A stretch of 64,000 nucleotides of DNA, taken from the NCBI RefSeq assembly GCF_011290365.1, contig NZ_CP049786.1:1116001-1180000 (forward strand), given 5' to 3'. Source of the stretch: Leclercia sp. 29361. GTDB taxonomy: Bacteria > Pseudomonadota > Gammaproteobacteria > Enterobacterales > Enterobacteriaceae. Within the stretch, counting starts at the first letter, position 1. Every line of letters begins with the position of its first letter. Of the stretch, positions 22,246-30,160 are shown piece by piece. The notes beneath the pieces were generated by a model. The model saw nothing but the letters and a program-made list of their open reading frames with translations, was not told where the DNA came from and did not search any database. The translations under genes and the position numbers were made by a program.

Positions 22246-22497
22246 ATGACCACTGCCGTGCTGAATGTAAAAATTGACGAAGCGCTGAAAGAGAAGCTTC
22301 GTCATTACGCAGAAGTGAATAATGAGAATCTTAGCGTTACCACAGAGAAACTGCTGCAAATGGCCTTTGCTGTAGCAGACGAGGCGGGAGTAACGGAAGA
22401 GGATATCGACAATCAACATACGGAAGAAGAGAACGTAGCACCTTTTACTCCTAAAGAAATCAAAGCATTAAGAAAAATTCTGAAGAAGAAAAAATGA
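22246..22497 (+). CDS. Small ribbon-helix-helix-like protein, unrecognised
   Basis: 83 residues. The first 45 (TAVLNVKIDEALKEKLRHYA then SVTTEKLLQMAFAVAD) resemble the beta-strand plus two-helix pattern of ribbon-helix-helix DNA-binding proteins such as CopG and RelB/DinJ antitoxins. A strongly acidic middle (about 48-63) and a very basic C-terminal helix (KEIKALRKILKKKK) follow. An AAGGATG ribosome site precedes the ATG. Its stop overlaps the start of the next gene (ATGA at 22494-22497), which implies translational coupling. No orthologue is known at this position in E. coli K-12. A toxin-antitoxin-like arrangement is possible but unproven. Confidence 0.75.
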   Translation: MTTAVLNVKIDEALKEKLRHYAEVNNENLSVTTEKLLQMAFAVADEAGVTEEDIDNQHTEEENVAPFTPKEIKALRKILKKKK

Positions 22498-22712
22498 AAC
22501 AACATCAGCAATCAACCGCCAGCAGCTACTCGGAAGCCTGCACGCTTCTGCGCTCTGGCTATGTCAAACATGTCCGCCTGGGCTGGGATGTTGGCAGTGA
22601 TGAGTTCTTTCGAATTGCGTCTGACTGGTGTGATACCGGCGCGAAAATAAAGAAAGAAGGCGATAGTTTTGTTATTTCCCTGAAAGGTTTTCCTATCCCT
22701 GCTCAGCACTGA
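22494..22712 (+). CDS. Small protein of unknown function coupled to the preceding gene
   Basis: 72 residues beginning inside the last codons of the upstream gene. The sequence shows an N-terminal helix-like segment (SSYSEACTLLRSGYVKHVRLGW), two aromatic-rich turns (DEFFRIASDWCDTG), and a beta-hairpin-like end (DSFVISLKGFPIP). There is no signal peptide or membrane segment. It does not resemble a toxin family I can name. A 17-bp perfect-stem terminator follows 14 bp after the stop, so the two genes form a closed two-gene unit. Confidence 0.72.
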   Translation: MKQHQQSTASSYSEACTLLRSGYVKHVRLGWDVGSDEFFRIASDWCDTGAKIKKEGDSFVISLKGFPIPAQH

Positions 22713-22726
22713 CTTCTTCCCTGCTG

Positions 22727-22764
22727 AAAATGTCTGACTGTAACGATTACAGTCAGACATTTTT
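22727..22764. terminator. Long symmetrical terminator after the small-gene pair
   Basis: A perfect 17-bp stem (AAAATGTCTGACTGTAA and its complement) with a CGA loop is flanked by A and T runs, so it can act on both strands and also end yczR transcription from the right. Confidence 0.88.
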
Positions 22765-22838
22765 AAATCACCTCGTCGGCGTGGTTATTTGTGCGCTCGC
22801 TCACTTTTTTCCGGTAATAACTATTGCTGTTGCAGACG

Positions 22839-24260
22839 TTATACAAGGGGCCGTTTGAATGATTGCCCGCTTTTATTCAGCGCCAGCCACAGTGGCTTGA
22901 TCCGCATCAGCGCACTTTCCAGCTCCGCTGGCTCCAGCGAAAAGGGCATCCGCAGATAGCGGTCAAAGGCACCAGAAAGGCCAAAGCGCGTCCCGGTTCC
23001 CAGATGAATACCAGCCGCTTCGGCGCGGGTGGCCAGCTGGGTTGCCAGCATATCCGGCAGCTCCACCCAGTAGGAGAGCCCACCCTCCGGCATCTGGAAA
23101 CGCCACTCCGGGAAGTGTTCCCGCAGTAACACCCCACAGCGATCCCGTCGCTCGCGCAGCATCTGCCGCCGGGCGGGTAAAAATGCGTCGCCATTTTCAA
23201 TCAACCACAGGGTGGCCAACTGCTCCAGCAGCGGCGAGCCGAGATCGAGCGTATCGCGGGTTTGTGCCAGCGTCGCGATGGTGCGCGCCGGAGCACGAAC
23301 CCAGCCCAGACGCAGGCCTCCCCAGAAACTTTTTCCCGCCGAGCCGAGAGTAATGACATTCCCGTTCGGGCAGAAAGAGGCCAGCGGCGGCGGCGGGGGG
23401 GCATCGAACCAGAGATCAACCATGGTTTCATCCACCACCAGCGTGGTACGGGCCCGGGCGGCAATGGCGGCGATAGCCTCCCGGCTGCCCGCGTTCATGC
23501 AGCGGCCGGTGGGATTGTGAAAGTCGGGCATCAGGTACGCCAGGCGCGGCGCGGTCTGGGCGAGGGTAGCGGCAAAACCGTCAATATCCCACCCGGTCTC
23601 CGGCAGCGATACGCCGACCGGCCGGCAGGAAGCCCCCTGAATGGCGGCGATAGCCAGCGGGTAGGTGGGGTGATCTACCACCACTCGATCGCCGGGTCCG
23701 GTGAACATCCGCAGCACCAGCGCCAGCCCGCTGACCGCACCGTTAACCACCATCACCTCTTCCGCCCGGGTAGGCAGACTGCGTGCGGTGTAGCGCGCGG
23801 CGATGGCCTCACGTAGCGCCAGCAACCCCAGCTGATCGTAGCCGGTTTGCGTCAGATGCGGCGTCATGGCGGTCAGGGCGTGGGTATAGGCCTGATGGAT
23901 CTCTGGCCCGGCACCCAGGGCGGCGGTAGAGAGATCCAGTGCCGCACTGGCGTTGGCGCGGGTGGGGGGCGTACGGCTGTCGGGCAGGATCACTCGCGAC
24001 CCGCTGCCATGGCGGCTTTCGAGGTAGCCTTCATCACGCAGATGCGCAAGGGCGCTGCTGACGGTGGTACGGCTCACCTCCAGGGTTAAGGCCAGTTCGC
24101 GCTCGCCCGGCAGGCGTGTATCCAGCGCCAGCCTGCCGTCGAGGATCAGCAGGCGTAGCGCATCGGCAAGCTGACGCCACAGCGGGGTACGGGAGGTCTC
24201 CTGCTGCCAGTGGCCCAACAGGCGAACTAATGACTGGCTTCCAAATCGACGCGATGACAT
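22839..24260 (-). CDS. yczR: MocR-type transcriptional regulator (YczR-like)
   Basis: 473-residue fusion of a GntR winged helix-turn-helix (about 27-90, PGERELALTLEVSRTTVSSALAHL) to a fold-type I aminotransferase-like domain (about 110-455). The PLP lysine is probably Lys310 in TLGSAGKSFWGG; DFHNPTG and DETM motifs are also present. MocR proteins use PLP as a sensor rather than as a catalyst. It is divergent from a YczE-type membrane protein, the partner that defines the YczR subgroup. The ligand or stress sensed is not known from sequence. Confidence 0.88.
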   Translation of the reverse strand: MSSRRFGSQSLVRLLGHWQQETSRTPLWRQLADALRLLILDGRLALDTRLPGERELALTLEVSRTTVSSALAHLRDEGYLESRHGSGSRVILPDSRTPPTRANASAALDLSTAALGAGPEIHQAYTHALTAMTPHLTQTGYDQLGLLALREAIAARYTARSLPTRAEEVMVVNGAVSGLALVLRMFTGPGDRVVVDHPTYPLAIAAIQGASCRPVGVSLPETGWDIDGFAATLAQTAPRLAYLMPDFHNPTGRCMNAGSREAIAAIAARARTTLVVDETMVDLWFDAPPPPPLASFCPNGNVITLGSAGKSFWGGLRLGWVRAPARTIATLAQTRDTLDLGSPLLEQLATLWLIENGDAFLPARRQMLRERRDRCGVLLREHFPEWRFQMPEGGLSYWVELPDMLATQLATRAEAAGIHLGTGTRFGLSGAFDRYLRMPFSLEPAELESALMRIKPLWLALNKSGQSFKRPLV

Positions 24261-24265
24261 AAGCA

Positions 24266-24287
24266 GTCCACTTTTTCAAAACTGGAC
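24266..24287. promoter_or_regulatory. Candidate YczR operator
   Basis: GTCCA at 24266-24270 and TGGAC at 24283-24287 form an inverted repeat with a 12-bp spacer in the 84-bp region between divergent yczR and yczE. A role as regulator site is inference. Confidence 0.4.
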
Positions 24288-24344
24288 ATTAATCATAGTG
24301 CCATTTCAGGTAATGATGAAAGCATAGCTAACCGGAGAAAGATC

Positions 24345-24953
24345 ATGTTACGTCGATTACTTCAGCTTTACGTCGGATTAAGCCTGTATGGGCTGTCAAC
24401 GGCGATGTTTATACGATCGGATTTGGGCGCCGATCCGTGGAATGTCTTCCATATTGGAGTGGCAAAACTGCTGGAAATGGATATTGGCACCGTCATCATC
24501 CTCACCGGCGTGCTGGTGCTGATGCTGTGGATCCCGCTGCGACTGCGCCCAGGTCTCGGCACCATCAGTAACGTGATTGTCATTGGCCTGGCTGCCGATG
24601 TCGCGCTGACGTTTATCCCGGTTATCGACTCCCTGGTGGCACGCAGCCTGTTGCTGATCAGCGCGGTGATCGTCAATGCGCTGGCGACCGGGATGTACAT
24701 CGGGGCCGGGTTTGGCGCCGGGCCGCGCGATGGCCTGATGACCGGGATCAATGCTCGTACCGGCTGGTCAGTTCGCAGCGTGCGTACGGCGATTGAGGTT
24801 TCAGTCCTGCTGTTGGGCTGGGTGCTGGGAGGCACATTTGGCGTGGGGACCGTACTGTATGCCTTAAGCATCGGCCCGCTGATCCAGATCTGTCTGCCGT
24901 GGTTTCGTCAGAAGCCGCGTACGTTAGTTCCACAGCCTGAGCGCGTTGTCTGA
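24345..24953 (+). CDS. yczE: YczE/YitT-family integral membrane protein
   Basis: 202-residue inner-membrane protein with about five predicted helices. The conserved family start is visible (LYVGLSLYGLSTAMFIRSDLGADPWNVFH), as is the mid-protein glycine motif (GAGFGAGPRDGLMTG). The biochemical function of the family is unknown; Bacillus YczE has been linked to surfactin-related phenotypes. The divergent MocR gene most likely controls it. A GGAG ribosome site precedes ATG 24345. Confidence 0.85.
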   Translation: MLRRLLQLYVGLSLYGLSTAMFIRSDLGADPWNVFHIGVAKLLEMDIGTVIILTGVLVLMLWIPLRLRPGLGTISNVIVIGLAADVALTFIPVIDSLVARSLLLISAVIVNALATGMYIGAGFGAGPRDGLMTGINARTGWSVRSVRTAIEVSVLLLGWVLGGTFGVGTVLYALSIGPLIQICLPWFRQKPRTLVPQPERVV

Positions 24954-25434
24954 TATTGCGACCGCGTCTTTTCGGATCTCAGCAGAATAATAGAGCGCCG
25001 CTGTAGTAATAATATTGAAAACTCAGCCAGCCCGGAACATTAAAAATGTCCGGGCTTTTTCTGTTTTTTTAGGTTGAAACTAAAAACAGATTGGCAGTGA
25101 TTTCCTCATTCATAAATTCACATAATTTATACGACAACTCATTATTAGTTGTAAAAAGTTTTTAGTACATCACTTCAATTGAAAACAGTGTACACGAATT
25201 TACGATAGTCGAGCTTGCGAAAGACCACACAGCATCTATGGTTATAATTCATTGCTTAAGGAGAGCATTAAAGCAGTCAGGTTTAAGACGGCGAGTTCCT
25301 TAAAAATAAAAGCAATGAAGCGCCATGAGTGCTTAATAAACTCTTGATGATGGTAAATTTAAATTTTGTGATAAAAGCCTGTGGATTTATTTAATTGCAG
25401 GGGAAGGTTTCACAATACTATATGGATAAAGTAG
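24954..25434. other. 481-bp AT-rich leader region upstream of the autotransporter
   Basis: The first 107 bp contain the yczE terminator. The remaining about 370 bp are strongly AT-rich and hold no convincing gene. An inverted repeat, ACAACT-N7-AGTTGT, lies at 25134-25152. A nine-codon reading frame at 25422-25448 (MDKVDALR then stop) overlaps the autotransporter start out of frame. The composition suggests H-NS-type silencing and horizontal origin, which is inference. Confidence 0.5.
25029..25060 (+). terminator. Intrinsic terminator after yczE
   Basis: AGCCCGG-A-ACAT pairs with ATGT-CCGGGCT, leaving one bulged A, and is followed by TTTTT and a further T run. Confidence 0.85.
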
Positions 25435-28401
25435 ATGCGTTACGTTGATTTTCGTAAAAAACCTCTCGCGGCGATGATATCTTGCTCACTCTTACCCTTT
25501 TCGGTTTTTGCAACTGAGATGGAAATTTCCGATGAGGAAAGAGTCTCGGCAATTTGGTCTCTCAATCAGTCGGTTACTGCCCCGGCGTCAACAATTAAAG
25601 TCAATGATGGCGACATCAAAGTGAATAGTAGTGTAACGATTGACAGCAGTGATATCTCCTCCACCTTAGCCAGATATATTGTTTATACCCAAGGGTCTAC
25701 TATCGATCTCGGTGAGGGCTCCACCGTTAATTCCTTTAATAGTGCGAATATCCTTACTGTAGAAGGCGGCGGCACAATAACTGCACGTGATATAGATATT
25801 ATCGGGAGTGACGAAAATTACGGTAGCGCTATGGCAAAAATGTATGGCATTAATACTATTGCCCCAGCCGATAATGTTACAGGCTCCTTTATTGACTTTT
25901 CCGGGCTCACCCGGCTGACGCTTAATAACTTTTCCGGTAATGCGGTAGGAGTATTAGCCGCATGCAGTACGGGCACATCCTGTAATACTGAACAGGATGT
26001 CAACGTGCGACTGGGTGATCTCGGACTTAATGTTGTGACAAGTGGAGATGCGACCGGCATTCAGGCGGTAGGACAGAATATTGCTTTTAATAAGTCATCC
26101 ATTGTCATCAATAGCGAAAGCACTAATGCCGCTATTAACGGGATGGTCGCAGATAATGGCATTATAAGCGCGAGCGATTATACCGATCTTACCGTATCGG
26201 GTAATGGCACATTAACCGCAGTTTCTGCCAGCGGTGAGCGGGCAAATATCGCTTTACAGGGCGGAACCGCCGTAACGTTATACCGCTATGAGGGGGGCGA
26301 AAAGGGTGTGACGGGTGTTGTTGCCAGCGACGGCGCCCTCGTACAGTTGAGCGACAGCTGGATAACGATGTACAGCGATGCCGCTGTTAACGATACCGAC
26401 CGTTTTCTGATGTCGCAAAATAACGTGGCGGATGCGACTTCCCGCATTGTGGTTGACGGTGCCTTTACGGCGGCCATCGACAACACGTCTGAAAAACCCT
26501 CCTCTGCAATCTATATCGGCGCAGAGGGCAACAGCACCATTGATTTGAACGGCAGCGTGACGCTGGGTGATTTGCGTAATGCAGATATCGCGACCACCTT
26601 TCTTGCCCGGGACGGCGGTCGCATAACGATGCGGGATCAAATCTTAACGGCCTGGGGAAATATCATCGCCGATAACGGCGCTATAGATTTACGCACCGCG
26701 GATAACTCATATCTGTACAGTACGGTATCTACCCTTCATGGCGGCAGCGTCAATCTCGCACTGAACGGGGCAAACAGCCTTTGGGATATGACCGGCAGTT
26801 CGACCCTCTCCAGCCTGGCACTTAACGATGGTCAAATTAACTTTTTGAACACCTCCTCATCACAGTTTAAAACCCTGACGATAGACGGTAACTACAGTGG
26901 TAATGGCGGCACGCTGGTGATGAATGTCACCCTTAACAGCGATAATGACTCACCGGGAGACCGGATGATTGTTAACGGCGATACCAGCGGTAAAACCAGC
27001 GTGAAGTTCAATAACATTTACGGCCACGGTGACCACACAGATAGGGGCATCGAATTGATTTCGGTGGGTGGTACGTCAAGCGGACAGTTCGCTCTGGATC
27101 GTCGCGTTGGGATTGGCCTTTACGACTACGCTCTGGTTCAGAAGGGCAATAACTGGTATCTGAGTAACAGCGTGAATGATATCGCAACCGAAGAAGCCGA
27201 GCCGCCTGCCTCCGGGACGGAGACAGAGGTAAACGAATCTGGTTCTGGGGATACCCCGGCAACACCGGTGACGCCGCCGGCAGAAGCCGTTGACGGAGGT
27301 GAAGAGGGGGCAGCCGTACCTGGCGATGAATCCATTAACACGGGCAATAATGCTACGCCCGAGCAACCCGCTGATGTGCCTGCCGAAGAGGAGGCCGGAA
27401 ACAGTATCGGGAGTGCCGGAAGCTACGATTACACAAAAGTCTATCGCCCTGAGAGCGGTAGCTATATCGCCAACATCGCTGCGGCTAACACGCTCTTTAT
27501 GACGCGTCTTCATGACCGTCAGGGCGAGCAAACCTGGGTTGATCCCGTCACTGGCGATCGCCACGACACCACAATGTGGATGCGTAATAACGCCTCGCAC
27601 ACGCGTTTCGAGGAGGGGGGCGGACAGCTTATCAGCCGCAGCAATAACTATACTCTGTTGCTTGGAGGAGACGTCGCACGCTGGAGCACTACGGGGCAGG
27701 ACAGTATGCGACTGGGCCTGATGACAGGCTACAGCAGTAGCAACAGCAAGTCGCGGTCACAGGTTACCGGCTACACCTCACGGGGTAAAGTCAATGGCTA
27801 TAGCGCTGGGCTCTACGCGACCTGGTTTGCCGACGAGGCCACACGCACCGGGGCCTGGTTAGATGGCTGGATGCTTTATAACTGGTTCGACAATGAAGTC
27901 TCCGGCCACGTAATGCGTACTGAAAAATACCATTCCCGCGGCGTTACCGCCTCGCTGGAAGCGGGTTATTCACTGCCGGTTGGTCGATCAGAAAACTTTA
28001 GCTACTGGCTGGAGCCTCGAGGGCAGGCCGTGTTGATGAACGTCAAAGCCGACGATGTGAAGGAAGAACAGGGTACCCGTGTCAGCAGTACTGGGGACGG
28101 GAATGTGATGACTCAACTGGGGATTCGCGCCTGGATGGAGGCCAGGCCTGAAAAAGGGATGTCGAACAAGGTTAAGCCGTACGTCGAAACCAACTGGATA
28201 CATAATACCCGCGCGTTTGGCGTCAGGATGAACGGCGAACAGAATGCCATGATGGGGAGCGAAAATCTTCTTGAAGCGCGCCTGGGTGTTGAAGGTCAGA
28301 TGAACGATCGGCTGTCCCTGTGGGTTGATGCCGGCCATCAGGTCGGACATAACAAGTACAGTGAAAGTCGGGGTTCACTGGGAATCAAATACCATTTTTA
28401 A
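25435..28401 (+). CDS. Type Va autotransporter (pertactin/AIDA-like passenger)
   Basis: 988-residue surface protein. A short basic start with hydrophobic signal (to about FA at residue 26) leads to a beta-helix-like passenger rich in Asn, Ser, Thr and Gly (about 30-575). A pertactin-type stabilising region is near 450-545 (SLALNDGQINFL, GGTLVMNVTL). An acidic Pro/Glu-rich linker spans about 580-655. The C-terminal beta-barrel (about 700-988) ends in the typical Phe (GIKYHF). The passenger has only two cysteines, in LAACSTGTSCNT, which could form a disulfide. Adhesion is the usual role, but no receptor or protease motif is recognised. The ATG at 25435 lacks a strong ribosome site. The AT-rich flanks suggest acquisition by transfer. 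Confidence 0.9.
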   Translation: MRYVDFRKKPLAAMISCSLLPFSVFATEMEISDEERVSAIWSLNQSVTAPASTIKVNDGDIKVNSSVTIDSSDISSTLARYIVYTQGSTIDLGEGSTVNSFNSANILTVEGGGTITARDIDIIGSDENYGSAMAKMYGINTIAPADNVTGSFIDFSGLTRLTLNNFSGNAVGVLAACSTGTSCNTEQDVNVRLGDLGLNVVTSGDATGIQAVGQNIAFNKSSIVINSESTNAAINGMVADNGIISASDYTDLTVSGNGTLTAVSASGERANIALQGGTAVTLYRYEGGEKGVTGVVASDGALVQLSDSWITMYSDAAVNDTDRFLMSQNNVADATSRIVVDGAFTAAIDNTSEKPSSAIYIGAEGNSTIDLNGSVTLGDLRNADIATTFLARDGGRITMRDQILTAWGNIIADNGAIDLRTADNSYLYSTVSTLHGGSVNLALNGANSLWDMTGSSTLSSLALNDGQINFLNTSSSQFKTLTIDGNYSGNGGTLVMNVTLNSDNDSPGDRMIVNGDTSGKTSVKFNNIYGHGDHTDRGIELISVGGTSSGQFALDRRVGIGLYDYALVQKGNNWYLSNSVNDIATEEAEPPASGTETEVNESGSGDTPATPVTPPAEAVDGGEEGAAVPGDESINTGNNATPEQPADVPAEEEAGNSIGSAGSYDYTKVYRPESGSYIANIAAANTLFMTRLHDRQGEQTWVDPVTGDRHDTTMWMRNNASHTRFEEGGGQLISRSNNYTLLLGGDVARWSTTGQDSMRLGLMTGYSSSNSKSRSQVTGYTSRGKVNGYSAGLYATWFADEATRTGAWLDGWMLYNWFDNEVSGHVMRTEKYHSRGVTASLEAGYSLPVGRSENFSYWLEPRGQAVLMNVKADDVKEEQGTRVSSTGDGNVMTQLGIRAWMEARPEKGMSNKVKPYVETNWIHNTRAFGVRMNGEQNAMMGSENLLEARLGVEGQMNDRLSLWVDAGHQVGHNKYSESRGSLGIKYHF

Positions 28402-28784
28402 TGTGGTAGAGAAATTATCCCAACGGCATCATGGTTTCCATGGTGCCGTTTAATTTCATCAGGGCGTCTCGTGAGGTTAATGTAATAAAAAGTGTAGGTG
28501 CGCCTTCGCTTTTATATTTAAATTTATAACATCCAACACTTTTAATTTTACAGTTTCACAAAGGGTATTAACCTCTTGTTAAATAAATGCCGCTAACAAT
28601 ACCCCTTCCCAAATTATAACTTGATCCTGTTCTGAACGATTGATAGCATTTTTAGCTAACCAGAAGAATATCTCTCATTTTATGCATGCACCGCAATGAT
28701 TTTAATGGATTTTTTATTTGTGGAGCCCAGGAGTTTCACTGTTGCCTGTCCCGTTTCTGACTCATTTTCATTTAAGGTGTAAGT
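28402..28784. other. 383-bp AT-rich intergenic region between autotransporter and permease
   Basis: Contains a probable terminator (28422-28456). The rest is AT-rich with several TTAATT/TATAAT-like promoter elements but no recognisable gene or RNA. Confidence 0.5.
28422..28456 (+). terminator. Probable terminator after the autotransporter
   Basis: A 13-bp stem, AACGGCATCATGG with its complement (one G-U pair), closes a TTT loop. The following tract is only moderately T-rich (TTTAATTT). Confidence 0.65.
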
Positions 28785-30044
28785 ATGACTATTCATTTAG
28801 TACAGGATTCAGCATTATCCCGAACGCGATGGACCCTGAAAGATACCGTCTGGATGCTGGGAATATACGGTGCCACGGTGGGCGCGGGGACGTTATTCCT
28901 GCCGGTGGAAATCGGTACGCGCGGACCTCTGGTGTTATTTATGCTTCTGGTGCTGGCGTTTCCGCTTTCTATGGTGCCGCACGTTCTTATCTGTCGTGTC
29001 TTTATGCGCGACCATACTACGGCGGATAAATCTTTGCCGATGTTTGGTACTTTTTTTGGTGCCAGAGGACAGCAGGCGATTCGGGCCTATTTCTGCCTGG
29101 CGCATTTTCCCGTCACCCTGGTGTATGCAATCTCACTTGTTAATGCCCTCGACAATCTGTTCACCGTCCATTTTCACTTCGCACAGGTGAATCGTGCCTT
29201 GCTGACGTTTATCGTGCTGACGTGCCTGTTCCTGGTGCTGAGCAAAGGCCGGGAAAAAGTGGTCAATATACTGAGCGCGCTCGCACTGCCATTCGCCCTG
29301 ACCATCGTGGCTATTGCGGCCATTCAGATACCCGGCTGGCATCTCACAAACATCACGGATGCGCTTAAAGCCACAAATAATGCCCCGACTGGTGAAACGA
29401 TAAAAAATCTTTGGCTCACTCTGCCCCTGATCACCTTTGCGTTTTGCTCGACGCCGATGATTTCGCCTCTGGCAGCCCACTACCGCGAGAAAGGTAATGG
29501 CGGCGAAGAAAAATCGGTCAGGGTAGTACGCCTGGCTTATGGGCTGATATTCTTCAGTATTATTTTCTTTGTATTGAGCTGCGTCTTAAGCACGCCGCAG
29601 GAAACTTTCGTCTCGGCGAAAGCGCAGAATCTCAACGTCTTATCGGTAATGGATGGGAACAGTGGATCAGGGATCGTTTTCTTTGTCGCGCCTTTAATTG
29701 CCGTTCTGGGTATGACCAAATCCTTCCTGGGTATTAGCCTCCCGGTAGCTGAAACGTTCACTGATTTGACTGCCAGCTTAACCGGAGCGGACAAGACAAA
29801 AAGTCAGCTTATCGCGTTTGTTCCCATGTTTGCCGTATCCTTTGCTGTCGTTTATGTTAACCCCGATGTAATAAATTTGATTGAAACCGTATGCGGTCCG
29901 CTTATCGCGATCTTCCTTTTCCTGATCCCTGCGTATCTGATTTACACGCGTGATGAACTGCATAATTTGCGGGGCATGGCGACGATAACGGTCATACTGG
30001 GCGGGCTGCTCACCGTTTCCGCACTTATCTATTCCATGTTCTGA
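28785..30044 (+). CDS. Amino-acid permease of the HAAAP family (serine/threonine/cysteine type)
   Basis: 419-residue membrane protein with about eleven hydrophobic helices. The first helix carries the hallmark WMLGIYGATVGAGTLFLPVEIG of the hydroxy/aromatic amino acid permease family (SdaC, TdcC, CyuP/YhaO, YhjV). These are proton- or sodium-coupled importers of serine, threonine, cysteine or aromatic amino acids. It is closer to the SdaC/YhaO type than to Mtr/TyrP by motif, but the substrate cannot be set from sequence. An AAGGTG site precedes the ATG. lacI starts 116 bp downstream; nothing shows that it belongs to the lac genes. Confidence 0.85.
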   Translation: MTIHLVQDSALSRTRWTLKDTVWMLGIYGATVGAGTLFLPVEIGTRGPLVLFMLLVLAFPLSMVPHVLICRVFMRDHTTADKSLPMFGTFFGARGQQAIRAYFCLAHFPVTLVYAISLVNALDNLFTVHFHFAQVNRALLTFIVLTCLFLVLSKGREKVVNILSALALPFALTIVAIAAIQIPGWHLTNITDALKATNNAPTGETIKNLWLTLPLITFAFCSTPMISPLAAHYREKGNGGEEKSVRVVRLAYGLIFFSIIFFVLSCVLSTPQETFVSAKAQNLNVLSVMDGNSGSGIVFFVAPLIAVLGMTKSFLGISLPVAETFTDLTASLTGADKTKSQLIAFVPMFAVSFAVVYVNPDVINLIETVCGPLIAIFLFLIPAYLIYTRDELHNLRGMATITVILGGLLTVSALIYSMF

Positions 30045-30160
30045 TTACGGGACCGTGCAGCGGTGGACGCTATCCCAGAGAGGAGGGTCGCGCTGCGGAT
30101 GCTGTTTTACACAGTGGGTTATGACAGAATACGCGCATCAGTCACTGCAACGCGACGCGC

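Noticed and set aside
22494..22712. Firm call of a toxin for the second gene of the small pair
   Set aside because: Overlap and size fit a toxin-antitoxin pair, but no catalytic motif or known toxin fold is visible, so it is left as unknown.
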